In this document: positions 10,775 through 21,114 of the stretch, in pieces
How the letters are laid out: the number at the start of each line of letters is the position of its first letter
Numbering within the stretch: position 1 is the stretch's first letter
Source of the DNA: Nemertoderma westbladi
Lineage: Eukaryota > Xenacoelomorpha > Nemertodermatida > Nemertodermatidae
NCBI GenBank assembly: GCA_032718475.1
Contig: JAUCBJ010002271.1
Coordinates: 1-64,000 of the forward strand
Direction: 5' to 3'
Length of the DNA: 64,000 bases
Notes under the pieces: generated by a model
The model's database searches: none
Seen by the model: only the letters and a program-made list of their open reading frames with translations
Told to the model about the DNA's origin: nothing
Position numbers and translations under genes: made by a program

Positions 10775-10938
10775 ATGTCCGGCATCATCAAGATGATTAG
10801 GGTTGCATTATTTCTTGGTTTGGTAATTGGAATGGGGATAGTTTACGTCAACAGTGATCCAGCAATCGCCGAGGCAACGAGCCATGTTGGCGCCTGTTTG
10901 TGCACTAACATAACGAATCTGTGTGGGACAAGCGCTCA
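10775..10938 (+). CDS. Copy A exon 1: signal peptide and C-x-C segment
   Basis: First coding exon of the first gene of a small secreted LDLRa-like family. An acceptor 'catttcag' ends at 10772, so an untranslated exon must lie upstream. The ATG is two bases into the exon. The peptide starts with a charged stretch and a strong hydrophobic core (VALFLGLVIGMGIVYV), a classic secretion signal. Then comes ACLCTNITNLC: C-x-C, an N-glycosylation sequon NIT, and a third Cys. The donor 'ca|gttagt' at 10938/10939 is shared in position and phase (phase 2) with copies B and C, and replaces a frame that otherwise stops 11 bases later. 164 nt. The full protein is 107 residues: 54 codons plus 2 nt here, then exons at 11788 and 16392. 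Function is unknown; an extracellular role is inferred. Confidence 0.75.
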
Positions 10939-11420
10939 GTTAGTACACTAATTATTGTATTATGTATGAAATAGGGTTATATAACATCAACTGTCTGATT
11001 TCGTTTGTACACTGCCATGTGTGTGCACTGATGTGTAAAGAAGAAGTGTGATAGTAATAATAAGGTGTGGTATTGATATAGATACAGTACCATATTTTAT
11101 TATTTATATCAATAGTGATATATCTAGGTGTTAAATAATAAAATAAGTACATTAGTAATCCTATTAATTTAAATTTTCTTGCATAATTTTAACTATTTAT
11201 TGTACGGTAAATAAAATATGCTTTAATTTCCGTTCGTCCCGAGGAGATCTATATAAATAAGGTTAATATAAATATGTCGGTCGAGGGGCGAAAATATAAA
11301 TAACGAGTTTTATTTATCGAACAATATGTAATTTTATTTTTAAAATGATCCTAATTTCTGTATTATAATTATTAAAATATATTAATAAAAAAATAATAAA
11401 ATAATAAAAAAAATTATTAA

Positions 11421-11511
11421 TGTTTAAATTAGGACACGACAGAATAACAGAACAACAGATTGATTAATGGTACCCCTACGCTAAGTCTCACTCACTTCGT
11501 GGCTCGCCCCA
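11421..11511 (+). repeat. Interspersed repeat X, copy 1
   Basis: About 90 bp matching 29400-29500: 'acagaacaacaga', 'tggtacc', 'gctaag' and a final 'cgctc[ag]ccccac' in the same order. Resembles the 3' end of an interspersed repeat, but no ends or target duplications could be set. Confidence 0.6.
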
Positions 11512-11787
11512 CACTTTACAGTAATTTTGTTATTGGCCTCGCTGATGGCACAGTACAACTTACTATTTTATATTACAATGATGTATATATTTATCGTTTT
11601 TTTATTGTTGTAACAAACTAGCAACTTTTATTACTATGTTTATTTTTCATTTCAATGATTTTAATTTCATTCAATATAATTGTTTTACATTTTAATTTAT
11701 CTCTCACCTCTTCACGGAATACACATTCCATTAGTTCTATTATTGAGAATGTCACTTCAATAAATATGGGATTGTTTTGCTCCACAG

Positions 11788-11887
11788 TAACAGTGCATTT
11801 CAATGGGCCGATGGCAAGACACCAAAGTGTGTACCGAATTGGGGAAAGTGCGACGGTGTTGTACAGTGTCGGGATGGTTCGGATGAG
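11788..11887 (+). CDS. Copy A exon 2: LDL-receptor class A-like module
   Basis: Acceptor 'ctccacag' before 11788 and donor 'gtaaga' after 11887. In phase 2 with exon 1 it encodes NSAFQWADG, then KCVPNWGKCDG, QCRDGSDE. That is the LDLRa signature (F-x-C...C[IV]...W.CDG..[DQ]C.DGSDE) with the second cysteine replaced by Trp. The acidic calcium-cage residues (D of CDG, D and E of DGSDE) are intact. 100 nt, ending in phase 0 exactly after DE, so the sixth cysteine must come from the next exon. Intron lengths are 849 bp (upstream) and 4.5 kb (downstream). Confidence 0.85.
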
Positions 11888-11929
11888 GTAAGAATACAAA
11901 TCAACAACTTTTTATATTCTATTATTATA

Positions 11930-12060
11930 GTTTTATTATATTATATATATATATTATATAAATATATATTATTATTTATTTATATATATTTATTATTATA
12001 TATTTAATATATATTATTTATTATAGTATATTATATTCTTATATTTATGATATCTTATAT
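11930..12060. repeat. (TA)-rich low-complexity tract
   Basis: Almost pure A/T simple sequence just downstream of copy A exon 2. Confidence 0.8.
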
Positions 12061-12349
12061 ATACGGATGTAGGCAAGCCTACCCCTACATACCTGTTCTT
12101 GTGTTTTTACCTACTGTGCTGTGTACTTGAGTTTCAGTTATAATTATTATTTGTTGGACAAAGAATGTTTTATAATTAGTTTTTTAACAAAATATATAAC
12201 TGCTTTGTTCTCATTCCATCACAACATATAACAGATACGTGATAAACATCAACTGTAACCAAAGCTCAAACATACTATGTTAAAATGTACAGCTGTATAT
12301 TTATTAATATATGAATATCCATCCCAGTAAGGGACAACAAATAATAAAA

Positions 12350-12868
12350 ATAAATAAGTCATAATGAAATTAATAGTAAATAAGTAATAATGCAATAAAT
12401 AGTAAATAAGTAATAATGTAATAAATAGTAAATAAGTAATAATGTAATAAATAGTAAAGAAGTAATAATGTAATAAATAGTAAATAAGTAATAATGTAAT
12501 AAATAGTAAATAAGTAATAATGTAATAAATAGTAAATAAGTAATAATGTAATAAATATTAAATAAGTAATAATGTAATAAATAGTAAATAGTAAATAAGT
12601 AATAATGTAATAAATAGTAAATAAGTAATAATGTAATAAATTGTAAATAAGTAATAATGTAATAAATAGTAAATAAGTAATAATGTAATAAATAGTAAAT
12701 AAGTAATAATGTAATAAATTGTAAATAAGTAATAATGTAATAAATAGTAAATAAGTAATAATGTAATAAATTGTAAATAAGTAATAATGTAATAAATAGT
12801 AAATAAGTAATAATGTAATAAATAGTAAATAAGTAATAAGTAATAATGTAATAAATTGTAAATTATGG
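12350..12868 (+). repeat. 26-bp minisatellite, about 19 copies
   Basis: Tandem array of a 26-bp AT-only-plus-G unit containing 'taataatgtaataaatagt', with little divergence; some units have 'aaattgtaaat' in place of 'aaatagtaaat'. Long ORFs through it (Leu/Tyr/Ile repeats) are artefacts. A partial unit reappears at about 13681-13705, on the far side of the epsilon fragment. Confidence 0.95.
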
Positions 12869-12884
12869 TTATAGACCACGCCCT

Positions 12885-13455
12885 GAACTGCAAAAAGGGC
12901 GGGTTGATATGTCGTCGACACGATGCAATGCGGGATGTGATCGGCGAGTTGTGTGGGTTGGCCTGGGGTATGAGTGCAGTCAAGCGGGAAGAGGTAGTGC
13001 TGTGAGAGGGCCAGTATCTTGGAGACGCGGGAGTCCGAACAGATTTGCTAGTCCAGGGTGTGTGGGCACCACAGAGGGAGGCGTCGTTTGACGTATGCGA
13101 ACGTTGACGCTCCCTCATATCGTGCCCGTACGACAGACAGTATCCTCTGCGAGAAGGAACGAGTCAAAAAGCAGCACCACTGTTGCATTAGCGAGCAGCT
13201 GCGCTTGACCTTCACCCCCCTAGCGATGACTTCGGATGGTGTGTGGGGCAGAGAGGAATCTCACTTTATCCATCACTTCGCGGCAAAGTTGTCAGAGAAG
13301 GACAGTTGGAACGAGAAACCTCCAGGGTTTGTTCTCGGATGGGTTAGGGCCCGTCTGTCCATCGCGTTGGTGCGCGCTGTGGGTTTGTGCTTAGAGGTGG
13401 GCGACGTTCGTGGCGGCTACTGGGGCTGGATGACGGCGCAGGTGCTTGGGTAGCA
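12885..13455 (+). pseudogene. RT family epsilon, C-terminal nuclease-like region
   Basis: A GC-richer island. The first frame (from 12890) reads KKGGLICRRHDAMRDVIGEL, then a stop, and GVRTDLLVQGVWAPQREASFDV. After a frameshift near 13090 it continues NVDAPSYRARTTDS, FTPLAMTSDGVWG, LSIALVRAVGLCL. This order matches the C-terminal part I know from cnidarian, lancelet and echinoderm RT-like proteins ('..GG....RHN..RD....', 'ARLDI...GFW....AFFDVRVF', 'FTPLVFS..GGMG', 'LSFALLRS'). The 'D...FFDVR' block resembles a PD-(D/E)xK nuclease core; that is inference. Two frameshifts and a stop make it dead. Its RT core may be the - strand fragment at 14205-14570. Confidence 0.6.
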
Positions 13456-14040
13456 GATTGAAGAGTTTGGTTGGTGAAGAATAAGTTCAGGGTGAGCTTG
13501 AAACGGTGTTCGGTATTAGTACTTGATATGATATAGACTCGAAGTTTGTACAATGTGTAAACACCATCTTAGAGTGTCCGGTGCAGTGTTTGAATATTCA
13601 TTTATTATTTCATTAATTGGTTGATTATATTTGTTTTATTGTTTTTACATTAGTATTTCAAATGGAAATTAATTTAATAAAATTAATAAATAGTAAATAA
13701 GTAATACAAAAATTGGTAATTATCCAACTGACAAGCCAGCCATCCATTTTGAACTTTATGTCTCTAGGAACAAAGGTAATGTGGCTGTGAACCATAGGTA
13801 TAGCATACCGGTACATTTTATTTATGCGATATTGTGTTCTTGGTAACAATTTGGTGTTCTAACGCACCTTCTCAATTTATTAATATTATTTATTAAATTT
13901 GCAACAGCGCGAAAATAGAGGATGAAATGCACTTCCTGCTAGAATGCAATTTTTATAAAATAATTAGAGATAACTACCTCCCTTATCGTTATTGCCACTC
14001 TCCCTCCATTTATAAGTACTATGATCATCAGCTCAAATAC
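13456..14040. other. No gene seen; partial minisatellite unit
   Basis: Only a partial unit of the 26-bp minisatellite (about 13681-13705) and a TACCGGTA octamer (13806-13813). Confidence 0.5.
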
Positions 14041-14208
14041 ATAATCCCCGAAAATAAATACATAATCCACCAAAATAAATAAACAATCCCCCAAAATAAA
14101 TATATAATCTTCCAAAATAAATACTTATTCCCCCAAAATAAATACTTAATCACCCAAAATAAACATATTCCCCCAAAATAAATACATTTTCCCCCAAAAT
14201 AACACCCA
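14041..14208 (-). repeat. ~22-bp minisatellite
   Basis: About eight degenerate units with core 'cccccaaaataaatac' on the + strand. It replaces the RT coding frame at the 3' side of the epsilon fragment, turning it into a WG/LF-rich run. Confidence 0.9.
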
Positions 14209-14570
14209 AACATCGCCATGGCAACTGGATCCCCACGGGTAGTTCTCTCTTCTGAAAATAAGACCTCGCCCCCAACAAACAGCCTCGCAGGTTGCGCATA
14301 ACAGTTCACAACAATCGTATAAAGGGCAGGACACGCTTTCCGGATGTTGTGGAGTGCCGCCTCACTATTTAATGCATTGAATGCATTAGTAGCGTCCACT
14401 TGGAGGATGGCCTCACAATCGGGGTTCTCAAATGCAAAATTCAAGCTGTGGATGGCAAACTCTATCCCGGCCTTCTGCCCGAGACAAAGTTACGATGTTC
14501 CGCCGATAACAAGATCATCACGGATAGTGAACACAATCGCCTTACCCATTACACACCACAATACCTCCCA
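14205..14570 (-). pseudogene. RT family epsilon, palm-domain fragment
   Basis: The - strand reads LGQKAGIEFAIHSLNFAF, then AILQVDATNAFNALNSEAALHNI (motif A: catalytic D in VDATNAFN), LFVGGEVLFSEERTTRGDPVAMAMF (motif B, with R where GTTQGDP is usual). The YADD region is lost into the adjacent minisatellite. This is a reverse transcriptase subgroup distinct from LINEs alpha to delta. It points the opposite way to the C-terminal fragment at 12885-13455, so the two are separate or rearranged pieces. Confidence 0.75.
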
Positions 14571-14767
14571 AATCCCTATAGGCCTAACGCCAGGGTTTTT
14601 CTCCAGTGCCAACATTCATGCAGACATTAGTGCTGGCATACACTTGGGAGGAACTGTGGATTGCGTCAGCATCTTCACTAGATCTGCGATTTTCTACTCT
14701 ATGGTAGAACACTCTATGGATTTGGTACGAATATTAGTTCGGATATTCATTCCCTTTCATTCCCTGG

Positions 14768-14930
14768 ACTGACCGACAGGGACACTGGCCTGACCGACTC
14801 AGACTGACTGACAGAAACACCGGATTGACCGATACGGGACCCCTGAGTGACCGACAGAAACACCAGATTGACTGACAGGGACACCGGCATGACCGACAGG
14901 GACACCAGACTGGCTAACAGAAACACATGT
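14768..14930 (+). repeat. ~24-bp GACCGACAG minisatellite
   Basis: Six to seven degenerate units built on 'tgaccgacagggacacc' / 'tgactgacagaaacacc'. Confidence 0.9.
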
Positions 14931-15842
14931 TACTGAATGACCAGTGTTATGGGGCCCCGTTTGTGAAACCGTTACTTGAGGTGGTGGGCCCAATATCTTA
15001 CCTTGGTATCATCCTTGGTGCCCACCATTGCCATCATCAACCATCCCACGAACCCGACTGTAATCTCCTTTGCTCGTACTCGCGCCTCCCCCTGGAGATA
15101 AACTTCTCATTGATCGCAGTGATCTCCATATTGATCGTTGTGATAAACCGCTCATTGATCGTGTGTGGGGGAGGGTGGTTACGTTGGGAGAGTGTTGGAG
15201 TAAGGTGGTTAAGCAACAAAAAGTACCAATTTAAGAAATATGGTAGTATTTTATGGGAAAAACCGCAGATTTTTTTAAATATTCTCTCGAAACTCTATTA
15301 AACTCGCTGGTGATCAGTACATAAAATGCCTTGAGAATAATAGTGAAAATTGTTCTACTTTTTATCCCATGTAATAAATAATTATTATTAGTAAATCGAA
15401 ATCATATCCTTAAACTTGAATTGCATGGAATTTGTATCTTTCAACCTGTATGAAATGTTATAGGAGAATCACAGTGTTAATATATAAGAGACAACACTGT
15501 TAAACAATTGGACGGATCCATCATGGATGTCCTTATTTCTCACACGTGTTTGTTTTTTGTGTTTGTTTGATGGTACACACAACTTCTTGCACTTATAATG
15601 TTGATGGAATTGGATGAAACCTTCATGATAGTTTCATTATCGGAGCTAGTTGTGTATGCAAGATTTTGGTTGCTACGGACCTGTTGGTTGCCTAGCAACA
15701 GTGACATTAATTCTAGAATGACCGATCATTATCATAGAATTTACTCAATCAAAATTATGTCGACACCCCCATAGGGAGCATCTATTGGACAAGCTTTCTG
15801 CAAAATTTCGCTTTATTTCGTTCAGAACTGTAGGAGAAGATA
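14931..15842. other. No gene seen
   Basis: Intronic sequence of copy A. A cluster of 'ttgatcg' words lies near 15108-15160. Nothing else recognised. Confidence 0.5.
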
Positions 15843-15855
15843 CATTTCTTACAAA

Positions 15856-16097
15856 AAAGCAAGCAAACAGTCGGCCGAAGCGGGAGGCGACCCGAGGGCT
15901 CCTCTTTCGATAGCTGCTACCCGAGGGTAGGGGTGGGCGCTACTCCTATCCCAAGATTTGCTCCCAGTTATTTAACTGGTACTCATTTTATCGACCCCAG
16001 TGGATGAAAGGCTGAGTGGACCCTAGCGGGGCTGAACCTACAACCAATAGATTGCAGGCCCGGCGCTCAACCAACTGAGCTACCCCGCCTCGCCCGC
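15856..16097 (-). repeat. tRNA-derived SINE, full length, with target duplication
   Basis: On the - strand the 5' end is tRNA-like: A box TAGCTCAGTTGG (16071-16082) and B box GGTTCAGCCCC (about 16028-16038), preceded by a GC stem. The body contains 'gtcgataaaatgagtacc', similar to the core of several invertebrate tRNA-SINEs. It ends in a T-rich 3' tail at 15856. A 13-bp perfect duplication 'catttcttacaaa' flanks it (15843-15855 and 16098-16110), so this is a retroposed copy made by LINE machinery and not a functional tRNA gene. It lies in intron 2 of copy A. Confidence 0.93.
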
Positions 16098-16141
16098 CAT
16101 TTCTTACAAACAGTGTTTATTAACATACAATATATACTACT

Positions 16142-16330
16142 ATGGTGGACAGCCCATGACTTTCTTGAGACGCATCTTAAAGGATACTGGCCTTAAAGAT
16201 GCGGATGATCTAGCAAATGTCATGGGTGATAGGGAGTTGTGGCGGTGCAATTTTGTTGACAAGCCGGCACAGCATTCTTAAAAATGCAGCTGCAATGCAG
16301 CATGCCGATCCTAGTAGTAGTAGTAGTACT
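16142..16330 (+). pseudogene. LINE alpha 3'-end fragment
   Basis: Begins 'atggtggacagcccatgac', runs through the conserved C-terminal codons (DLANVMGDRELW), the stop and the (tag)n tail at about 16308-16326. Almost identical to the ends of the copies at 1-1003 and 59762-61646. Its tail ends about 60 bp before copy A exon 3. Confidence 0.9.
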
Positions 16331-16391
16331 ATTGTGTACCGCTTGTTTGTTTGTCTTGGCATGCTTGTTACTTTTTCAATTACATTTTCAG

Positions 16392-16451
16392 GATGGTTGT
16401 CCAGAATGGAACGTAATAATAATGGGTTTTACTGAATGGTGCGGCGTTTGA
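16392..16451 (+). CDS. Copy A exon 3: sixth LDLRa cysteine and tail
   Basis: Acceptor 'acattttcag' ends at 16391. Read in phase 0 after the DGSDE of exon 2 it gives DGCPEWNV...TEWCGV and stops at TGA 16449-16451. The third residue supplies the missing LDLRa Cys-6, and a final Cys lies two residues from the end. The homologous exon in copy B is also 60 nt, has Cys at residue 3 and ends N-E-W-C-V. Agreement of length, phase and both cysteines is why I accept such a short exon 4.5 kb away. Confidence 0.75.
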   Translation, partial: DGCPEWNVIIMGFTEWCGV

Positions 16452-16977
16452 TCGATTCATTTCCGGAATCACATGGAAGTTATGCAAAAAAATAACAGGA
16501 TATATAATATTTCAGAACTGTTGGTGTCGGTTAATAAAGTATTAAATTTATTCAATAATAATATTATTTACAAGCTATTTTTATGTTTCACCCATTATGA
16601 AATAATAGCATTGATATACCAAAATATTTCACCATCTAAATGTGCCATTGTAATATAATATATTCTATTCATTTCATTAACCCCTTTTTCCCATGTAATA
16701 CGTTTTTCCCATATTGACTCTTAAGTTTAAATTTGATTAAGTATGGCACAGATAATTAAATTTATTCAAAACTATACAATACTAGACACTTAGTAGACAC
16801 TTCAATATAAACCAAGTTTATTATTTCACAACAATTACAATAGAATCATATTCAAGTTTTTAAATAATAATTTTTCAAGTACCTTTTAACAAAACTACAT
16901 AACACATAATACTAGTAACAAGAAAACTAACTTTTTATCGAGCACAAATTTAATAAATTTTTAAAAAATTGACTCAC
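16452..16977. other. No gene seen
   Basis: AT-rich 3' flank of copy A; no clear polyadenylation site chosen. Confidence 0.4.
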
Positions 16978-17469
16978 TTAATTGAGATGGGGCATTCTAG
17001 CAACACATGTGATTGTGATTTGTGTGGATTTCTTGTCACAACCACTGATTCTTTGATCACTACTAATAGGATGTATAAAAAAAACTTCCACCAATGGCAA
17101 TAATATGAACGCGAAGTTAATCCCCAGAGTTTCGTGTGGTTTCTTTGTGGTCCCTTCATTCACCTCATTGGCTCCTATTGCCGCTGCAATTAATGAAACC
17201 CCTAGTGACATGGAGTCATCTTTGTCGTCGACATGTGGATAATCTACTGGATGATGGCTAAACCCATCCGCTATTAGATGTTTACCACCAGATTTCCCCT
17301 CTAGGTGGAATTGATAGTCTTGGTGGAATTGTAAGTCTGCTTTAATCCATGTGTATTTTATGATTATCGATTTGAAACAGCTATACACCATGTCCCGTAA
17401 TATACAGTCAGGCTCACCAACAGAATGCCATCGGATCCGATCGGATCCAACACACTCCGACAGCTTCAA
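16978..17469 (-). CDS. Uncharacterised ORF, 163 residues
   Basis: Open frame from an ATG at 17469 to a stop at 16978. No family recognised. There is a hydrophobic segment (SLGVSLIAAAIGA, then FAFILLPLVEVFFI) and a few His/Asp-rich stretches (FSHHPVDYPHVDDKDD). Its N-terminal codons run through a perfect 16-bp palindrome (17433-17448). A TATA-like string (about 17718-17730) lies about 250 bp upstream on the same strand, beyond an array of short repeats. It could be a transposon-encoded protein or a chance frame. Confidence 0.25.
   Translation of the reverse strand: MKLSECVGSDRIRWHSVGEPDCILRDMVYSCFKSIIIKYTWIKADLQFHQDYQFHLEGKSGGKHLIADGFSHHPVDYPHVDDKDDSMSLGVSLIAAAIGANEVNEGTTKKPHETLGINFAFILLPLVEVFFIHPISSDQRISGCDKKSTQITITCVARMPHLN
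17433..17448. repeat. 16-bp perfect palindrome
   Basis: GGATCCGATCGGATCC, reading identically on both strands, inside a region of short repeats. Confidence 0.9.
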
Positions 17470-17494
17470 ACAAGCACAATGCTAACCTACGGAG

Positions 17495-17715
17495 ATTTAG
17501 TACTGTTTGATTCTGTTGGAGAAAATATTTCCAACAAGTTTAGTCTGTTGGAGCCCATCTGAATCTGTCTGAAATCCGTCTGAAAGTGTTTGAAATTTAT
17601 GTTGGATGTTGTTGGAAGCTATCTGAAGTTGTTTGAAGTTGTTTGAATTTGTCTGAAGTTGTTTGAATTTGTCTGAATCTGTTTGACGCCATCGGAATTT
17701 GTTGGAATTTGTATA
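17495..17715. repeat. Array of short degenerate TTGTTGGA/GTCTGAA repeats
   Basis: About twenty 10-11 bp words of the type 'tgttggaa', 'gtctgaa', 'gtttgaa' follow each other (for example 'gaagttgtttgaag', 'gaatttgtctgaa'), with two opposed 'ttgttgga' and 'tccaacaa' sites near 17513-17541. It resembles a subterminal transposase-binding array or a promoter array. No protein is implied. Confidence 0.6.
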
Positions 17716-17851
17716 AGGGTATATATAATATATGCTTGCTTATTTCTTACGCGATTCGAATGGCATCGTTCCATCACATTAACTCGCTTGTTATTATTAT
17801 TATTTAGTAGCTTTACGGCTTAATAGAGTGTTGGCATTATTTTGTATGCTA

Positions 17852-19603
17852 CTACACTTTTGTATTTTGTATGTCTTCCCCCGATTTTGGCTTACGTAAC
17901 TCAAAAGTTACTTTCTTAGCCCACTTCACTCGGTTGCCATCTAATTTTGATTTATTAGAAGATTTGCCAAGGGTAACTTTACCGCTTAGTTCTTCAGCGC
18001 TAAAAACTAATTGGAGCAGTTTAAAAAATAATTTGCTCCTAGTGTCTACTTCTGGTTGCATATTTACGGACTTTAGATCGTCCATTGTAATATTATACGA
18101 CTCCATGGGGATGTCTGAGAGCTCGGGAAATACTTCTGGTGTCATTTAATTTCTAACTACTGGACCTGGACTTACGGCACTCTCACAATTATTGTGCTCA
18201 TCAGCAATCGAAGGGCTATTACGAGTAGTGCTGCTACCTGTAACTTGTTCTTCAATCCTACTACTTTGTACAAGTTCTAATAATAAAGTATGCTGTAACT
18301 GAATGTTGCTGTTCATCATTATGTCATAAAGTTGGTTGGGTCCACCAAAACCGATTGTTGGTATAAGGTTGTTTGGGTTCGCAGTTGAATTAGCAGCCTG
18401 CTAAAGAAATGGATTGCCTCGCATTTGGTTTGGTGAAACAACATCTGGTGTAGCTGGGGAGCCGGCTACTCTCGGTTGTGTAGCAACGTAGTTTGGCACT
18501 GGGGGGCCGGCTAGACTCGGTTGCGTAGCAACGTAGTTGGGAGTAGGGGGGGCCGGCTACTCTCGGTTGCGTAGCAACGTAGTTGGGCAATGGGGTGCCG
18601 GCTACACGTGGTTGCGTAGCAATGTAGTTGGGCACTGGGGTGCCGGCTACACTCGGTTGCGTAGCAATGTAGTTGGATGCTGGGGGGCCGGCTACACTTG
18701 GTTGTGTAGCAACATAGCTGGACGCTGGAGGGCCGACTTGACTTTTTTGCGTAGCAAGGTAGTTGGGCACTGGGGTGCCGGCTAAGCTCGGTTGCGTAGC
18801 AACGTAGTTGGGAGCTGGGGGCTGGCTACACTTGGTTGCGCAGCAACGTAGATGGGCGTGGGCGTAGGGGCAGATCCATCACTGTTACTAAGCAACATTG
18901 ATCCGAGCATTTCGCTGGTTGTCATCGTCGAATAACAAAGCCCCGGTGGCATCGGTACCCGCGGTCCACTTTCACCTGAAATGTTGAAGATTAATTAAAT
19001 AATCTGACAGAATTAAAAACATGTTGGAAATATGTTGTATGTTTATTCATACATGTAGGCCTATATTTATTTTGTTTATTTCTTCATGAAATATATTGGT
19101 GTATTTTGGTAATTAACATATTAGTTTACAAAAATGTGTTTATTCACACTAAAATATACTAACCCACCCAAATGGCAAATTATCACTTATGGGCTAATCT
19201 GCTATCTTAACTATTTAACCATACATAATATAAATATAATATTACCTTCCACTATTTCCATTTCCAGTGGAGGATCAATTTTCTTGCGCTTTTTAGAGCA
19301 GTTCTTCGACGTTGGTGTAATATGAACAGGTGCCAGTGGCGTACTATTCCTCAGAGTATCCAAAGATGTCTCGTACTCAGTTTCAAACGCTTTCACTTCT
19401 GCCCTGCTGTGGCTCGCCGCCTGAATGGTGCCCTGATATTCCACATCACTCAAGGAACAGGAAACAACACCTCCGACTTCTATCTTTCCGCGAACCTTGG
19501 AGGAACAACATATCCCATGTGTGCCGTCTTTCCAAACAATGAATACGAAGTTCGGGGGTCGAACCTCTCGGGAAGCTGTTGGCATACTGATTACTGAAGT
19601 CAT
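17852..19603 (-). pseudogene. BEN-domain gene with 45-bp coding repeat, probably decayed
   Basis: Exon 1 is 19246-19603: ATG, then a 119-residue segment with FVIVWKDGTHGI...GGVVSCSLSDVEYQGTI, like the N-terminal module of BEN-domain proteins, ending in a Lys-rich stretch. Its donor leaves phase 1. The acceptor at 18976-18977 ('catttcag') joins in frame to exon 2 (17852-18975). Exon 2 has a short N-terminal part, about nine 15-residue repeats (NYVATQPSVAGPPAP type), a linker with a possible helix, and a C-terminal BEN-like domain (LFFKLLQLVFSAEELSG...NRVKWAKKV). Lesions: a -1 shift near 18812 and a +1 shift near 18545, both in G runs; in-frame TAG near 18402; in-frame TAA at 18146-18148. The shifts could be slippage or sequencing errors; the two stops favour a pseudogene. 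BEN domains act in chromatin and DNA binding. Confidence 0.6.
18465..18850 (-). repeat. 45-bp coding minisatellite in the BEN-domain gene
   Basis: About nine tandem 45-bp units ('ggttgcgtagcaa' then 'gtagttgggcactgggg' on the + strand), each encoding 15 residues on the - strand. Units differ by substitutions, and two differ by one base in G runs. Confidence 0.9.
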
Positions 19604-20389
19604 TTGTAGTGCATTAATTCTAGAATATCGTTTATTTGAAAAAGATAGAGAGAGCTATCGAAAGGTAATAATAATAAAAAAATAAATTTTTAATGATTGA
19701 TCATATAAGTTGTCACTTTTTGAAATCTTAAAATATTATTATACTAAAACAACTTGATCTCACACCCTACAGTCATATTCCCTAACTTTCTTTACTTAAT
19801 TTAAACTTATATATATATATATATATATTTATAGGCCTACTGGGATGTGAAGTGTTGTAAAAAAATTATTTAAAACCGAGATCGACAACAATGTAAATGA
19901 AAAATATATAGAATATAATATTACCGAAATTAAATTTAAATTTAAGCTCTCTAGAAATTATTTTTAACATCTTATCAAACCTAAATTATCACATAAATAA
20001 ATGGACCAATATCAATAAGGTACATATTGATGAGGAAGTTGGAAACACATATTGTTTCGACCACTGAATGCTTGATCATCCTCACCAACCATCACAACTG
20101 CAGAACTTGCCCTGTGTAAGGATAAATTTAAAATAATTAGAGATAAAAAAATTTCAGTAAACAATGAGGCAAAAGGCAAAAAAAATGTATAATTGATACA
20201 CAAATCAGCTAAGGGAGGGTTGGGATGTTTAGCATGTTTTTGTCTAATTCGCTCATATCTTCCAATCTGTTTACTCATTTGTTTTAGTATGAGTTCTCAT
20301 TTAGTCCAGAATTTAATGGGCTATCATTCAGCCACCAGCCACAGTCGCATTAGAGGCCAGTAGTTTTTACAGTCCCCCCCCCCCCCCCC
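19604..20389. other. No gene seen
   Basis: AT-rich, with a short (TA)n at 19808-19828 and a run of about 18 C at 20374-20391. Possible BEN-gene promoter region, but no element identified. Confidence 0.4.
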
Positions 20390-21060
20390 CCACCTCCATT
20401 CGATTCTCGAGCCGCCCCAATTCGTATGAGTTCATTAACTTCCCCACTGAAAGGACCATCAACAAATCCCTCTTATTAAGGTTCTGTGTATTGCTGCTCC
20501 CCTTCCCCCACATGGTACCTAAGCATTGGGAGATATTCCTTAGTCCTTCAAAAAGTTTCCGCAAGTGCCTGGACCTGTCACCATCGGACCTTACCCAACA
20601 TACCCGCTCGGGTGAACACAATGGTGCACTTTTGGGTATATCATTGACCCAACCAGAAGGCAGTGTGCCATGGTCAATGCCGCATAAACATTGACGTTTT
20701 CACTCTCATCTTATCGCTCTTCTTCAGTGAATACAGTGGCAAGCATGTCGTCATGTATCCACTGCGATCCCAATACTGCCACCATCATATTATTTACCGA
20801 ACGGAGGAGTCTTCGCCCATACCCCGCCGAAGTGATGACTAAGTGGCTGGATAAACTTCCACTTAAATCCATAATCCACCATAGTTGTAGCCAGGCCTTC
20901 CACTTCTATCTCCAGTAAGCACCGCTTTAATTCATTATTCGCCCCTTGTAAGTTCATACCATTGTCGGAATGTAAGACCCCAGGTTTCCGGCGTTTCACC
21001 ATGAACCTGCGCAACACAATGAGGAATGACGAATGCCTTCTTGAAGTCCACAAAAGTCAT
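20390..21060 (-). pseudogene. Pao/BEL integrase remnant
   Basis: The - strand from 21053 reads FLIVLRRFMVKRRKPGVLHSDNGMNLQGANNEL (integrase core around the second catalytic Asp, 'SDNG'), then FKWKFIQPLSHHFGGVW ('W.F.PP.APHFGG.WE'). Further on, after frameshifts, R...RHLRKLFEGLRNI followed by NLNKRDLLMVL corresponds to the C-terminal 'RW.QVQ.L...FW.RW..EYL' and 'N...GDLVLV'. This is the usual order of Pao integrases. Several frameshifts and a missing upstream pol make it dead. The LTR element at 38093 lacks just such a domain. Confidence 0.75.
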
Positions 21061-21114
21061 GACTGCAGGGAGATTCTTTGACTTAATTCCTTCAATCAAT
21101 CACTGGTAGCATAA

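Noticed and set aside
12370-13118. Long - strand ORFs of Leu/Tyr/Ile repeats
   Set aside because: They are translations of the 26-bp minisatellite.
16023-16097. Possible tRNA gene (A and B boxes on the - strand)
   Set aside because: It is the head of a 242-bp SINE with a 3' tail and a 13-bp target duplication.
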